Assembly (NCBI RefSeq): GCF_000313135.1
Contig: NW_004457329.1
Span: forward strand, 63,074-127,073
From: Acanthamoeba castellanii str. Neff
Lineage: Eukaryota; Discosea; Longamoebia; Acanthamoebidae
DNA: 64,000 nucleotides
Direction of reading: 5' to 3'
Both the position numbers and the translations under genes were made by a program. The notes under the pieces are model-generated. The model saw only the letters and a program-made list of their open reading frames with translations. It did no database searches and was not told the DNA's origin. This document shows positions 43,301 through 57,613 of the stretch, piece by piece. Every line of letters starts with the position of its first letter. Position 1 is the stretch's first letter.

Positions 43301-45289
43301 TCAATCGCAGGCCGGTGATCATGGCCCGCTGGGGAGGCGTGGGCAGCCACCGCTACTCCACCATCGGATTCTCGGGCGACGTCGTCACCTCGTGGGAGTC
43401 CCTCCGGTTCCAGCCCTACTTCGCCAGCACCGCCGCCAACGTGGGTAACGTGTCACCGCTCCCGCACTCCCCGCCATATGTCGGCGGTCGACTAATGCTA
43501 GCCTCGACCTAACCTGGAACTGTGCAGGCTTCTACTGGAGCTTCGATCTCGGCGGCTTCAACGGACAGCCCGACCCCGAACTCTTCACCCGCTGGGTCCA
43601 TGGGGTGCGCACCCCCTTCGTTCTCTCCTGACCACCGCTGGTCTTGCTCTGACCGACCCCCCCCCGACGCAGGCACCTTCTGCCCCATTCTGCGCACCCA
43701 CTGCAACGGCAAGAAGCGCGGCGGCGGCTACACCCGCGACATCTGGTACGAGCGCACCAACGCGTTGTTGTGCAATCACTTCTCGTGTTTTGAATGGACG
43801 CAACTGACCTGGAAGCGGCGGCGGTGGTGGTGGCATCAAGGCTGTATCCGTTTGACAACTTCGTGATCATGCGCGAGTCCTTCCTGCTTCGCTCCAAGCT
43901 GGTGCCCTACATCTACACCGGCAACTACTGGGCCTACGAAAAGGGTCAGGCCCTTCTCCGCCCGCTCTACTACGCCTTCCCCGAAAGCGAGGAGGCGTAC
44001 AACAACCCGAACCAGTACCTGTTCGGCAGCGACATGGTCGTCGCGCCCATCACCACGCCCAGCCAGCAGTACAACATCTCCAGGTAAACATCGACCTTCA
44101 CACCGCTCACGACTCGAGGCCGATCTGACCCCGACAAAACACACCACACACACCACACACACACACACCACACCACACACCACACACGACACACAGCACC
44201 AACCTGTGGATCCCTCCGGGCATTTGGATCGAGTACTACAGCGGGCAGCAGTTCGTCGGCCCGGCCCAGATCTCCCGCAACTTCCTCCTGCGCGAGGTCC
44301 CGGTCTACGTGCAGGCCGGCGCCGTCATTCCCACCCGCTCGCCCGGTACGCGCCAGTTCGGTTCGGCCCAGGAGGTGCCCGATAGCCTGGAGCTGGTCGT
44401 CTACCCCGGCCTGCGCCCTGGCGCCGTCAGGAACAGCACCTACTACGACGACGACGGCATCACCAATGCCTACACCGCCGGCGCCTACGCCCTCACCACC
44501 GTTCAGCTCAAGGTGCGCCCCCCCTCCCGCCGATCACACGCATTCCATCAATTCCTTCCTGGTGGCCGTCACCATGGCTCACACATCAATGGTGGTGTGA
44601 TGTTGTGCACAGGCGGCCAGCAGCAAGTCGGTGGAGCTCACCATCTTCCCGTTCGAGGGCAAGGGGTTCAGCCAGATGCCGTCGCAGAGGAACTACCAGT
44701 TCCAGTTCGTCGGCGTGTGGCCGGCCTCGTCGGTCACGGTCAACGGCGTGGAGATCCCCTTCCGCCCGTACTCCACGCCATCCCGGGACTCGTGGACCTA
44801 CGACGGCAGCAGCCTCTCGGTGCGGGTCAACCTGGTGACCAAGTACGCCGTCGACAAGAAGGTCGAGGTCCAGGTGCAGTTCCGCGAGGCCATCGACTCC
44901 GGCCTGCTCAGCTTCGGGTTCATGCGCAAGGTCTACGTCGCCCAGACCGTCAAGGATTTCCTCGACGATCAATGGGGCCTTTACTACCCTGGTAGCGCCC
45001 TCCTCTGACGCGTGTCATGCCGTGCGAGTTTGTGTGTTGTGTGTGTGTTGTGTGTTGTGTGTGTGCGGTGGTGCGTGTAGGGTGTTTTTCTGATCTGGTT
45101 TCCTCTGTTGTAGATGAGTACACGCACCTGGTGCAGGTGGCCGGCAGCGGGCTCAACGCCACCGTTGACAACGTGTTCGACATCCTGACCAACTTCAACG
45201 CCCTGTGGTCGAAGGCCAACCGGGAGATCATGGACCTCGCCGCCTCGCCCGCACAGAAGCAGGCCCTCATCCTTCTGTCCATGGCCTAA
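40343..45289 (+). CDS. Secreted GH31-family glycosidase with P-type trefoil domain
   Basis: Start MGSRRLLPALLCCLLVALLA at 40343: a signal peptide of about 25 residues. N-terminal beta region with LTSRLVRMEWSANGRFQNN, then a P-type (trefoil) domain: CSLTTSNKIDCNPG and KGCCYRPLYAPDG with six cysteines. GH31 barrel: YFFGYGHDYNAAM, DVMVLDMDWHTT, then DYWWIDWQQGE, where the Asp of WIDWQQ sits where other GH31 enzymes have the WIDMNE nucleophile. YWSFDLGGFNG follows (HDIGGF-like), and the C-terminal beta sandwich (GVWPASSVTVNGVEIPF). Acts outside the cell or in lysosomes on alpha-linked glycans; the substrate is not clear because the nucleophile motif is atypical. About 17 exons, ending ALILLSMA at 45289. 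Confidence 0.88.
42589..42671 (+). repeat. Intronic (AC)n microsatellite
   Basis: About 80 bp of CA repeats with occasional AA interruptions, inside a GH31-gene intron. Confidence 0.85.
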
Positions 45290-45486
45290 GGAGACCATGA
45301 CCTTCCTCTCCCCCCCCCCCATCCTCCCCCCATTGACAGCCTCCCACTCGCGACTAGCATGTCGACGCGAGCGCCGCAATGTACACACATTTCTACAACA
45401 GAATTGGCGTTTTGCCCTGTGGGGGAAGAGATGAAGCAGGAGCTACGAACTCCACGATGGCGCCGCATATGTACATCGAAGATTGT

Positions 45487-46206
45487 TCACCCTAGTTGGG
45501 TGCTAGGTTCGTGCCGAGGTAGTTCCAGAGTGGCATCGTTCGTCTGTGTGTGAACGAGAGAGTGAGCAAAAAAGTAATTGAGAAGGGGAGCGGAAGTGCA
45601 CTGTGGATACCGGGAGGTGCTGGGCGGAACGGTGGCAAGGAGGTGCAGCATGAGCAGCTCGAGCAAGGCCACGATCGAGTCCACAAGGAGCAGGTGGAAG
45701 AACGACGCCCGTACCGCTGCAAGCAGGCGACCGTGACCACGATCAGCTTGTGTCCACCCACAACTGCCTCAAGCACGCACGAGCCACAAGGAGCGTACTT
45801 TTGCCGATGAAGTTGATGGAGAAAGGGTGTCCCCGGCTGATGAGGTGCATGAAGATCACGTAGCAGTTCGTGATGCACAAGAAGTTTGTTGCCGGCTGAC
45901 GCTGTTGCGGGTTGCCCACCGTTCGGGCCAACCACACCTGCACAAAAAAACAATCGATTCATCCACAACGTGATTTAATTGATCAATTTAAGATGTTTTT
46001 GTTGGATTAAATCCCCAATGACCAGACGCGGGGTGTACCATTTGTGCGAGACGGATGAAGAGGGTGAGGATGTTCCAGTCCAGGTAGTAGCTGTACACGA
46101 TTTGCAGAAAAAGGAGGAACCATAGCTCGCTCACGAGAAAGGACGAGTGACCCAACGGATCCGCCGAGGTGATCTTCAACAGCGTAGGGGACAGGAGCGC
46201 TTCCAT
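45487..46206 (-). CDS. Small multi-pass membrane protein, DUF1746-like
   Basis: Three exons with good splice signals: 46206-46039 (MEALLSPTLLKITSADPLG to IRLAQM), about 45936-45798 (VWLARTVGNPQQRQPATNFL), and about 45721 to 45487 (SFFHLLLVDSIVALLELLML). Several hydrophobic helices occur, including YYLDWNILTLFIR and CITNCYVIFMHLI. The order (short N-terminus, a helix with LDW..LTLFIRLAQ, later FFHLLLVDSIVALLELLML) resembles DUF1746, an uncharacterised membrane family known from fungi. That assignment is tentative. Only 75 bp separate its start codon from the stop of the upstream kinase gene on the same strand. Confidence 0.6.
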
Positions 46207-46281
46207 CCTCTTGCTCAAGGTCGGGTGTGTCTGATTTCTTTTTCTTTTTCTCTTTGTGTTCTTATTGTTCGGTGCCACGCA

Positions 46282-49687
<3,406 letters not shown>

Positions 49688-50289
49688 GTCTTCTTTCTCG
49701 AGATGCGCGAGTCCCTTCGACCACGAAGCAGCCCCTCGCCTGCACACCGCCTCGCCTACACTCTTTCTTGTTCTCCCGTCTTGCGCGTTCCCTAAGACAT
49801 TCGTTGGGTCAGCCAACTTCAGGCCCGTTCCTAATAAGGGCGGAAGGTTCTTGATTTGAGGCTGTGCAAGAGGTGTTCATTCGCCCCAACTTGGATACTA
49901 TCTGTGGCCACCTTCCTAAACCCGTGCTACCTCGCAGCGGTCGAATTGCCACAGCACAGTTGCGCCGCTACCGCTTCCGCCAAAACATGTGCGGAGAGCG
50001 TTCAATATTTCGCAGACATTGCGTGGCCTGTGGGCCGTGTGTGGTGGCTAGTCCCGTGTGAGGGTCGCGTGGGCACACGCTCAAAGCTTTGTGCGTGCAT
50101 TGGGTCGTGGGCAGAAAGGTACCACGACCGTGGTCGCACAGGCACGCAGACACTTTAGAGCTTTGAATTGGGATTGGTGGCAGCACAACTGCGATTAGGG
50201 CGACGGACCAGAAGAAGAAGAGCGAAGGGACAAAAGCGAAAGGGCGACACGGCCTGCACAAACACACACAGAGACACACACGGAGCATC
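49688..50289. promoter_or_regulatory. Divergent intergenic region, about 600 bp
   Basis: Between the AMPK/MARK-like kinase and the small plus-strand gene. Possible leaders on both sides; a CA-rich run ends at the plus-strand start. No RNA gene or strong motif recognised. Confidence 0.4.
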
Positions 50290-50727
50290 ATGGCATCAGC
50301 AAAGGAGAGGTTCCAGCAACTGGCGGAGCAGGAGGCGGCTGCGCAGAAGCAGCGCGAGGCTGAAGAGAAGAAGCGAGAGGAGGAGAGGAGAAGGAAGGCA
50401 CAGGGTGGCCAGACTAAGATCGGCACGACAAAGGGCCAGATCAAGGCCTTCGCAACTGGTACGCACCTTATCCATGGTGCTTGAAACAGTGATTCGGCGT
50501 TAATCTCATGCTTTCTTTTTCCATCTTTCTGTGCAGCCTTCGAGGCTATCGCTGACGGCGATGACGTGGAGATCAGCGTGAAGAATGGCGGTTGGAACAC
50601 CTCCAACGTGACGTCGGACAGTCGAGGCAAGTGGGTGGGTGGCCCTGCTGGCATGCAGGCTCAGCGCATCGAGAAGGAGAAGCCCACAGCTCCCCCTCCG
50701 CCCAAGAGCATCGCTGATCTTCCCTAA
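50290..50727 (+). CDS. Small charged protein, unknown function
   Basis: Two exons joined at an intron near 50460-50536. 119 residues: a charged coiled N-terminus (MASAKERFQQLAEQEAAAQ then a Lys/Glu/Arg run), GGQTKIGTTKGQIKAFATAF, and a Pro-rich end PTAPPPPKSIADLP. The middle part has VEISVKNGGWNTSNV. No family recognised. Lies 213 bp upstream of the SF3B3 start on the same strand. Confidence 0.6.
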
Positions 50728-50940
50728 AGTGCCATGTTTGTTGTCCTTGCACGCTTGTAATAATGTAAACAGAATGATCTCTCTTGATCTCGTTGCGGGG
50801 GGGGGTAGAATTATTTGTTCCTTTTCCTTCTGGCTTTTCCCCTTTCTTCGCGAGGCGATTGTTGGATCAGCCACAGGAGATCGAACAGCGGAATCGTGGC
50901 CCTTGCTCACTGAGGGAGCGTCATCCATAAGCCTCATCAT

Positions 50941-53900
50941 GCACATCTACAACCTCACCCTTCAGCGGGCGACCGCCATCACCCACGCCATCTTTGGCAA
51001 TTTTTCGGCGCCCAAGGCTCAAGAAATCGTGGTGGCTAGGGGCAAGGTGCTTGAGCTCCTGCGACCTAACGACTTCAATGGAAAGGTGCAAACTGTGCTC
51101 TCGGTCGAGGTGTTCGGCACCATCCGCTCGATCGTGCCCTTCCGACTGACTGGTACGCCCTGACTCTTAGGGCGCCCCCCCCCCCAAATCCCCAAATCTC
51201 TCGAAATTATTTCATTCTGCGCTCGAGGTTTGGGTCCGAGTTCGCTAAAATTGTTGAGGTTGTAGGCGACACGAGGGATTACATCATCGTGGGGTCGGAT
51301 TCGGGACGGATCGTGATTTTGCAGTACAACAACGAGAGGAACACCTTCGACAAGATCCATCAGGAGACGTTCGGCAAATCAGGCTGCCGACGCATCGTGC
51401 CCGGCCAATACCTTGCCGTGGACCCCAAGGGACGAGCGGTTATGATTGGTGCGATATTGATTTTGCTCTGCTTCTCAAGGCCCTTGCTCACATGGTCCAC
51501 AACAGGCGCCGTGGAGAAGCAAAAGCTGGTGTATATCCTCAACCGCGACTCTGCAGCAAGGCTCACTATCTCCTCGCCGCTTGAGGCGCACAAGTCACAC
51601 ACCATCAACATTCACATGGTGGGTGTTGACGTGGGCTTCGAGAACCCCATCTTTGCCACTCTCGAGGTCGACTATGCCGACGTTGATCACGATCCCACAG
51701 GCAAGGAGTTCGAGGCTCTGCACAAGAACCTCACCTTCTACGAGGTACTCTTCTCTCTTCTCTTCAGCATTCTCGCTACATGCGGGGCTGTGGCTAACTG
51801 CACTGGTGGGTGGGTCTTTAGCTTGACCTCGGTCTCAACCACGTGGTGAGGAAATGGAGCGAACCCGTGGACATCACTGCCAACATGCTCGTCGCCGTGC
51901 CTGGCGGTTCCGACGGCCCCGGAGGCGTGCTCGTGATGGGCGAGAACTTTGTGGTCTGGAAGAACCAGGGCCATCAGGAAGTGCGTGCTGCCCTGCCCCG
52001 CCGAAAGATTCTGGGCGAGGAGCGATCAGTGCTGATCGTGTCCGCCACAGCGCACAAGCAAAAGGTACTTCATGCCGATTCGGGTGGTGTCCGACCAACT
52101 GTTCTGCTGACCTTTCATTGTTTCTCTAGGACCTGTTCTTTATCCTGCTCCAAAGCGAGTACGGCGATATCTACAAGGCGACACTGGCCTGGGAAGAGGA
52201 CAACGTCAGCGCCATCAAGATCAACTACTTTGACACTGTGCCGACGTCGAACGCCATGTGCATCCTCAAGACCGGTTTCCTCTTTGTGGCCGCCGAGTTT
52301 GGCAACCAGTACGACCCCTTTGTCATGCCTTGGTTGCGCGCACGTTCTCTAACGAAACTCGTCTCCGTCACAGTTTCTTGTTCCAGTTCCAGTCGATCGG
52401 TGATGAGGAAGAAGAGTCCACAATGGACCAAGACGAAGACGAGATCCCCACCTTCGACCCCCAGCCGCTCAAGAATTTGATTGCCATCGATGAGATCGAG
52501 AGCCTTGCGCCCATCATGGACTTCAAGGTACGCCACACTTGCTTTTTTCTTACCGACCAACGACTCCAGACCAAAGGTCTCATGTTCGTGCTCACTCCAG
52601 GTTGCCGACATGGTGAAAGAAGAGACCAAGCAATTCCTCACACTCTGCGGCCGTGGTCCTCGATCGTCGCTCCGACTCTTGAAGCACGGTCTTGCGGTAG
52701 CCGAGATGGCCGACTCGCCGCTTCCCGGCAATCCCAACAACATCTTCACCGTCAGGAAGAACGTGGCTGACGAGTACGACAGCTACATCATCGTCTCCTT
52801 CCTGAATGCCACCCTCGTGCTTTCCATCGGCGACAACGTTGAAGAGGTCAAAGGTACAACGCGACATGTCTCTCCTTTCGCTTTAGCCTCTACGTCACAC
52901 TGAACTCATCGCTTCCCTTTCTCTGCACGCATACAGATGCCGGCTTCAACGAGAACGCGTCGACGCTGAACGTGGGGCTCGTGGGCGATGATTCGCTGGT
53001 GCAGGTGTTCCCGACCGGCATCCGCTTCATCAGGAGCGACAAGCGCATCACCGAGTGGCCCACGCCGGCCCGGAGGACGATCGTCCGTTCGGCCATCAAC
53101 AACAAGCAGGTCGTCATCGCCCTCACCGGCGGCGAGCTCCTCTATTTCGAGCTGGACATCACGGGGTCGCTGGTTGAAGTGGGCCGCAAGGACATGGGCC
53201 GGGACATTGCCTGCATCGACATCGCTCCCATCCCCGAAGGTGCGCTCCCTCAACACAACACATTTGAACGGTTCGTTGTCGCCCTCAGCACCAAGTGACC
53301 AACCTCGTCTCGTGTGGTAATGGGCCTAAGGTCGCCTGCGTGCTCGCTTCCTGGCTGTGGGCGACTACGAGAACACGGTGAGGGTTCTGTCGCTGGACCC
53401 CGAGGACGTGTTCTCCTCGCTGGCCGTGCAGGCGCTTCCCGCGCCGCCCGAGTCCCTCTGCATCGTGAAGATGAAGGGCGGCACCGACTCCAGTGCCGGC
53501 ACCCTCTTCCTCAACATCGGTCTCACCAACGGTGTACTTCAGCGAACCGTGCTGGACAAGGTCACCGGCGAGCTTTCCGACACGCGGACCAGGTACATCG
53601 CCTTCCTATCACGTCACATCAGCTTGTTGCTCGTCACTGAGCTGCATCGTATGCTCGCAGGTTCCTTGGTTCGCGCCCGGTGAGGCTGCTGAAGCTGCGA
53701 GTCGGCGACCAGCCGGCCATGCTGGCGCTCACGAGCAGGGCGTGGTTGTGCTACAACTACCAGCTGCACCTTCACCTCACCCCGCTCTCCTACCCCGCGT
53801 TGGACTACGCCTCCAACTTCTGCTCCGAGCGTTGCCCCGAGGGCATGGTTGCCACCATCGGAAACGCCCTGAGGTATGTGCCAGCTCCTCTTTGCATCAG

Positions 53901-55910
53901 CGCTAGAGCTCTCTGCTGGTCACCACACGCCGCGCCGATCGCTGATGGGCTTTCTCTCTTTACAGGATCATCTCGCCTGAGAGGCTGGGTGAGGTCTTCC
54001 ACCAAGAGCTCATCCCGCTGCGCTACACGCCCCGCAAGATGCTGGTGTACCCGACGACCGGCAACCTCATCACCATTGAGACGGACCACAACACCTACCC
54101 GGCGCTCATCCAGGGCGGCTTGAGGCAGAGGCTGCTGGAGGCCCAGCAGGAGCCCAGCGCTGCCGCTGCCGACGGTGACTCGGTGCGTTGCTTCAGCTGC
54201 GCCCTTCTTGCCTGTCGGTCGATCGACCGCAACTAACCAAACGCGATTTTTCCCCCCTGGCGCCTTTCAGGGTGCGGTGAAGAAGGAGAAGGAGGAGGAA
54301 ATGGAGACCGAGGACGGAGAAAAGACAAAGGAGGCCAAGATGGGGAAGCTCGAGGAGCTGCAGCGAGAGCAGGCAGAGCGAGAGGAGTCGGCGAGAGTGT
54401 TTGGCACGGAAAAGCCAGGTGCGCTCCAGCCTCGCCCGCCTCTCCTGCTGGTTGCCTGGTTGGCTGACGGAGAATTGCCTCCATCGTCTGGTGCAGGCGT
54501 GGGCAAGTGGGCAAGCTGCGTCCGTTTGCTGGACGTGAACACCAAGCAGACGATCGACGTCGTCGAGCTCGACAACAACGAGGCTGCTTTCAGCGCCTGC
54601 ACTTGCGTCTTCCACGACAGGGGCGGCGAGATCTTCCTGGTTGTGGGCACGGCCAAGGGCCTCGTGCTCAACCCGCGAAGCTGCGATGCAGGTGCGCCCC
54701 GGCGCTCTGCCAACCGTTTCGTAGGTGGCACAATGACTCACCCCCCCCCCCGCGGTTCGTACTTCTTGTCACTGTGGGTGCTTGCAGGTTATATTCACGT
54801 CTATCGCTTGCTCGATGGCGGCAAGAGGTTCTCGCTGGTCCACAAGACGCAGGTTGAGGGCGTTCCCACGGCCGTCTGCGGTTTCCAGGGCCGTTTGCTC
54901 GTGGGCATCGGCAAGATGCTGCGCATCTACGATCTCGGTAAGCGCAAGCTCCTGAGGAAGTGCGAGAACAAGGGCTTCCCCCACTGCATCCAGAGCATCA
55001 CCACCCAGGTACCCAATCTCTCTCTTTTTAGATGGCAATGCCGGGCGTTGGGGCTAATGTGGGGGGACGCCACTTTGACAACGCCAGGGCGAGCGGATCA
55101 TTGTGGGTGACCTTGCCGAGTCGTTCCACTTTGTGAAATACCGAAAGGCGGAGAACCAGCTCAACGTCTACGCTGACGATTCCAACCCGCGCTGGTTGAC
55201 CGCCAGCCAAATGCTTGACTACGACACCATGGCGGGCGCAGACAAGTTTGGCAACGTCTTCATCGTGCGATTGCCCAGCGAGGTCAACGAGGTACGACCT
55301 CTCCGCACCCTTCGCCCCCATCTCAACGTAAGCTCATCTCTACACACGTGTCTCTGTGGGGGCGGGTGCGGGGGCAGGAATTGGAGGACAACCCGATGGG
55401 CAACTTCCTCATGAGCAAGCAGTCGCTGAACGGTGCCGCCTTCAAGCTCCAGACGCTGATCAATTTCCATGTGGGCGACACGATCAACTCGATGACCAAG
55501 GCCTCGCTCTTCACCGGCGGTGCCGATGTGCTCGTCTACACCACGCTCATGGGTGGCATGGGAGCGCTTCTGCCCTTCGTCTCCAGGTTGGTCCCCCCCC
55601 CTGCATGCACTCACTGACAACCGAGGTTTCTCGACCTAACGCTCGCTTCGCCGCAATCAATAGGGAGGATGTGGACTTCTTCTCGCATTTGGAGATGCAC
55701 ATGCGCAGCGAGCTGCCTCCTCTGTGCGGACGGGACCACCTGGCCTACCGCTCGTACTACTTCCCCGTGAAGGACGTCATTGACGGCGATCTGTGCGAGC
55801 AGTTCTCGCTGCTCCCGCCCGAGAAGCAGAGGACCATCGCTGAGGAGCTCGACAGGACGCCCGGCGAGGTGCTCAAGAAGCTCGAAGTCATCCGCAACAG
55901 CATCCTCTAA
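50941..55910 (+). CDS. SF3B3: Splicing factor 3B subunit 3 (SF3B3/SAP130)
   Basis: Start [17 protein letters not shown] at 50941, the invariant SF3B3 beginning. Continues through [38 protein letters not shown], a middle [19 protein letters not shown] acidic loop, [20 protein letters not shown], and ends [14 protein letters not shown]. These are three beta propellers of the CPSF-A/DDB1 type. About 1,200 residues, the usual length, over about 18 exons. It is part of SF3b in U2 and U11/U12 snRNPs, binding near the branch point; so it serves both major and minor spliceosomes. A polyadenylation-like AATAAA lies at 56054-56059, downstream on the same strand. Confidence 0.97.
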
Positions 55911-56053
55911 AGCAAGCACGCAGCTCTCTCTCTCGGTCGTCGCCGCTTTCACGTACGTGACCACCACAACGACGCTCCACCACCAACCAAGACAACGCTA
56001 CGGGCGTCGCCGTCGTTGGTCCGTGATCGCACCACCCCCGACGTTACACCACC

Positions 56054-56059
56054 AATAAA
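56054..56059 (+). terminator. AATAAA polyadenylation signal candidate for SF3B3
   Basis: About 144 nt past the SF3B3 stop, in a 200-bp gap where two genes converge (the SH2-like gene ends at 56111 on the other strand). Single hexamer, no other support. Confidence 0.45.
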
Positions 56060-56110
56060 CGGCAATAGCTGTAAGCCCTGAGGCCTCCTCGCAACGTTTG
56101 TTGCAGACGG

Positions 56111-56861
56111 TCAGTCGCCATCGCCGAAGATGATGTGCCGGTCGAGAGGGTGGTAGCCCAGCCCCTCGAAGCCTGCCATGACGTCGCTCAGCGTGGCGTA
56201 CTCTCGATCGCCCGAGTCCGGGTGCTGCACGTCAACGCCCGTGAACACGCCTCGGTCCCTGTTGGTACAAACAAAGGTTGACCTCATCAGCCAAGTCGAC
56301 GTGGATGGTGAAGATGGTAAGCGGCTACGGATGGTAGGCGAAGGGGATGGAGTGAAGAGTTGTGCTTGTTCTTGTGTTGTTGTCGTGATCGTCAGTGTAG
56401 GTGAACGCCACGGTGAAGGGCGGGCTTGGAGCAATGGAAGCGATGACAGTTCGAGGGGCGGACAGTGCCAACAACTCAGCTTCTTCCTCGGGAAGCAACA
56501 CCCCATGGAACCACCTGCATCTCCGCCATCAATCACGTGAAGCCCAAGCGGTGCGGTGACTCAAGCGAGGGTACCCTGTGCTCTTGTCCAACTGCTTGTT
56601 AGGTCTGCCTGCCACCTTGTCCCGGTAAAAGCGTAGCGCAGCCTGCAGCCCAGCATCCGTGACCAGGGATCCAAAGAAGGAGGACACTACGCACAGCTTA
56701 CGGACGTGGAGTCGGGCGCCGTTGGTGTGGGCGCCCAACATGATCTTAAACACCCACTCTTGATCAGCGACAGCTGCCAAGTTCGTCCTTCTCAGCTCTC
56801 TATAGAAGACATCCCACTGCACATTGCCTTCTCCATCGCACAGCGCCTCGAGCGCGTCCAT
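56111..56861 (-). CDS. SH2-like protein with a degenerate phosphotyrosine pocket
   Basis: Three exons with matching phases, start MDALEALCDGEGNVQW at 56861 and stop at 56111. The N-terminal about 95 residues are helical with LRRTNLAAVADQEWVFKI and LCVVSSFFGSLV, like the linker before SH2 in STAT-type and Cbl-type proteins. The SH2-like part opens WFHGVLLPEEEAELLALSAP (the SH2 WFHG and EAE helix). Where FLVR should be, the sequence is TVIASIAPSPPFTVAFTYTD, with no Arg. It ends IPFAYHPDRGVFTGVDV, then YATLSDVMAGFEGLG, matching the last SH2 helix. Fold likely, phosphotyrosine binding doubtful. Head-to-head with BLOC1S1, 91 bp between starts. Confidence 0.65.
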
Positions 56862-56952
56862 GGCCCGCCTTTCCTCGCGAAGAGGCAAAAGAGAAAAGGC
56901 TGAGGAGAAAAAGAAATCAAAACGAAAACCTTGCGCTCCTGATCCGCACAAG

Positions 56953-57518
56953 ATGTTGGCCGTGTTGCTGAAGGAGCATCAACAAAAGCAGGAGCTTCTC
57001 AAACAAGAAAATGGTGCCTACCAATCTTTTCCATCTATTGTATTCATTTCTTGATATCGTTCTTTTTTACAATAAAATCAATCCTCTAATGGGGGTGGGC
57101 AGAGGTGAGGCGAAAAAAGGCGGTGACGTCTGTGGACAAGGTGTCGGCGTGCATGGTGGACTCGGTGAACATCGGCGTCTCCAAGGTCTTCACCAACCAG
57201 AAGAAGATCGAAGTGCAGGCCGTGCAGCTCCAGACCCAGACCGAACGCTTCTCCAAGCAAACCGCCCAGTGGCTCCAGCTCATCGAGGGCTTCAACCAGT
57301 CTCTCAAGGTAGCCTCCTTCTCCCCTCAAGTTGGCGCCTTCCTTCGCCTTCCAACGCTTCGCTTTGGCACACACGCGCTGCGCTGCGGTGATCAGGAGAT
57401 CGGCGACATTGAGAGCTGGGCGCGGACGATCGAGGCCGACATGCGGCAGATCGCGGCCAACCTCGAGTACGTGCACAGGAACACGGCCATGGAGGAGGCC
57501 ACGGCAGCCGGCAAATGA
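56953..57518 (+). CDS. BLOC1S1: BLOC1S1 (GCN5L1) homologue
   Basis: Start MLAVLLKEHQQKQELLKQ at 56953; three exons. Conserved blocks: RRKKAVTSVDKVSACMVDSV, NIGVSKVFTNQKKIEVQ, KQTAQWLQLIEGFNQSLK, EIGDIESWARTIEADMR and IAANLEYVHR. These match human BLOC1S1 along its length with similar helical heptads. The family is a subunit of BLOC-1 and BORC, acting in endosome/lysosome biogenesis and positioning. About 130 residues, family-typical. The 91-bp region between it and the SH2-like gene must serve both promoters. Confidence 0.95.
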
Positions 57519-57613
57519 GAGAGCCCGACCCAGTGCGCCGTGGTCTGTTTCCCTTTTGGTGTTTGATGCAAGAGTACTTTGTCTCTACTTTCCATCCGCT
57601 CTACGTGGTCACA

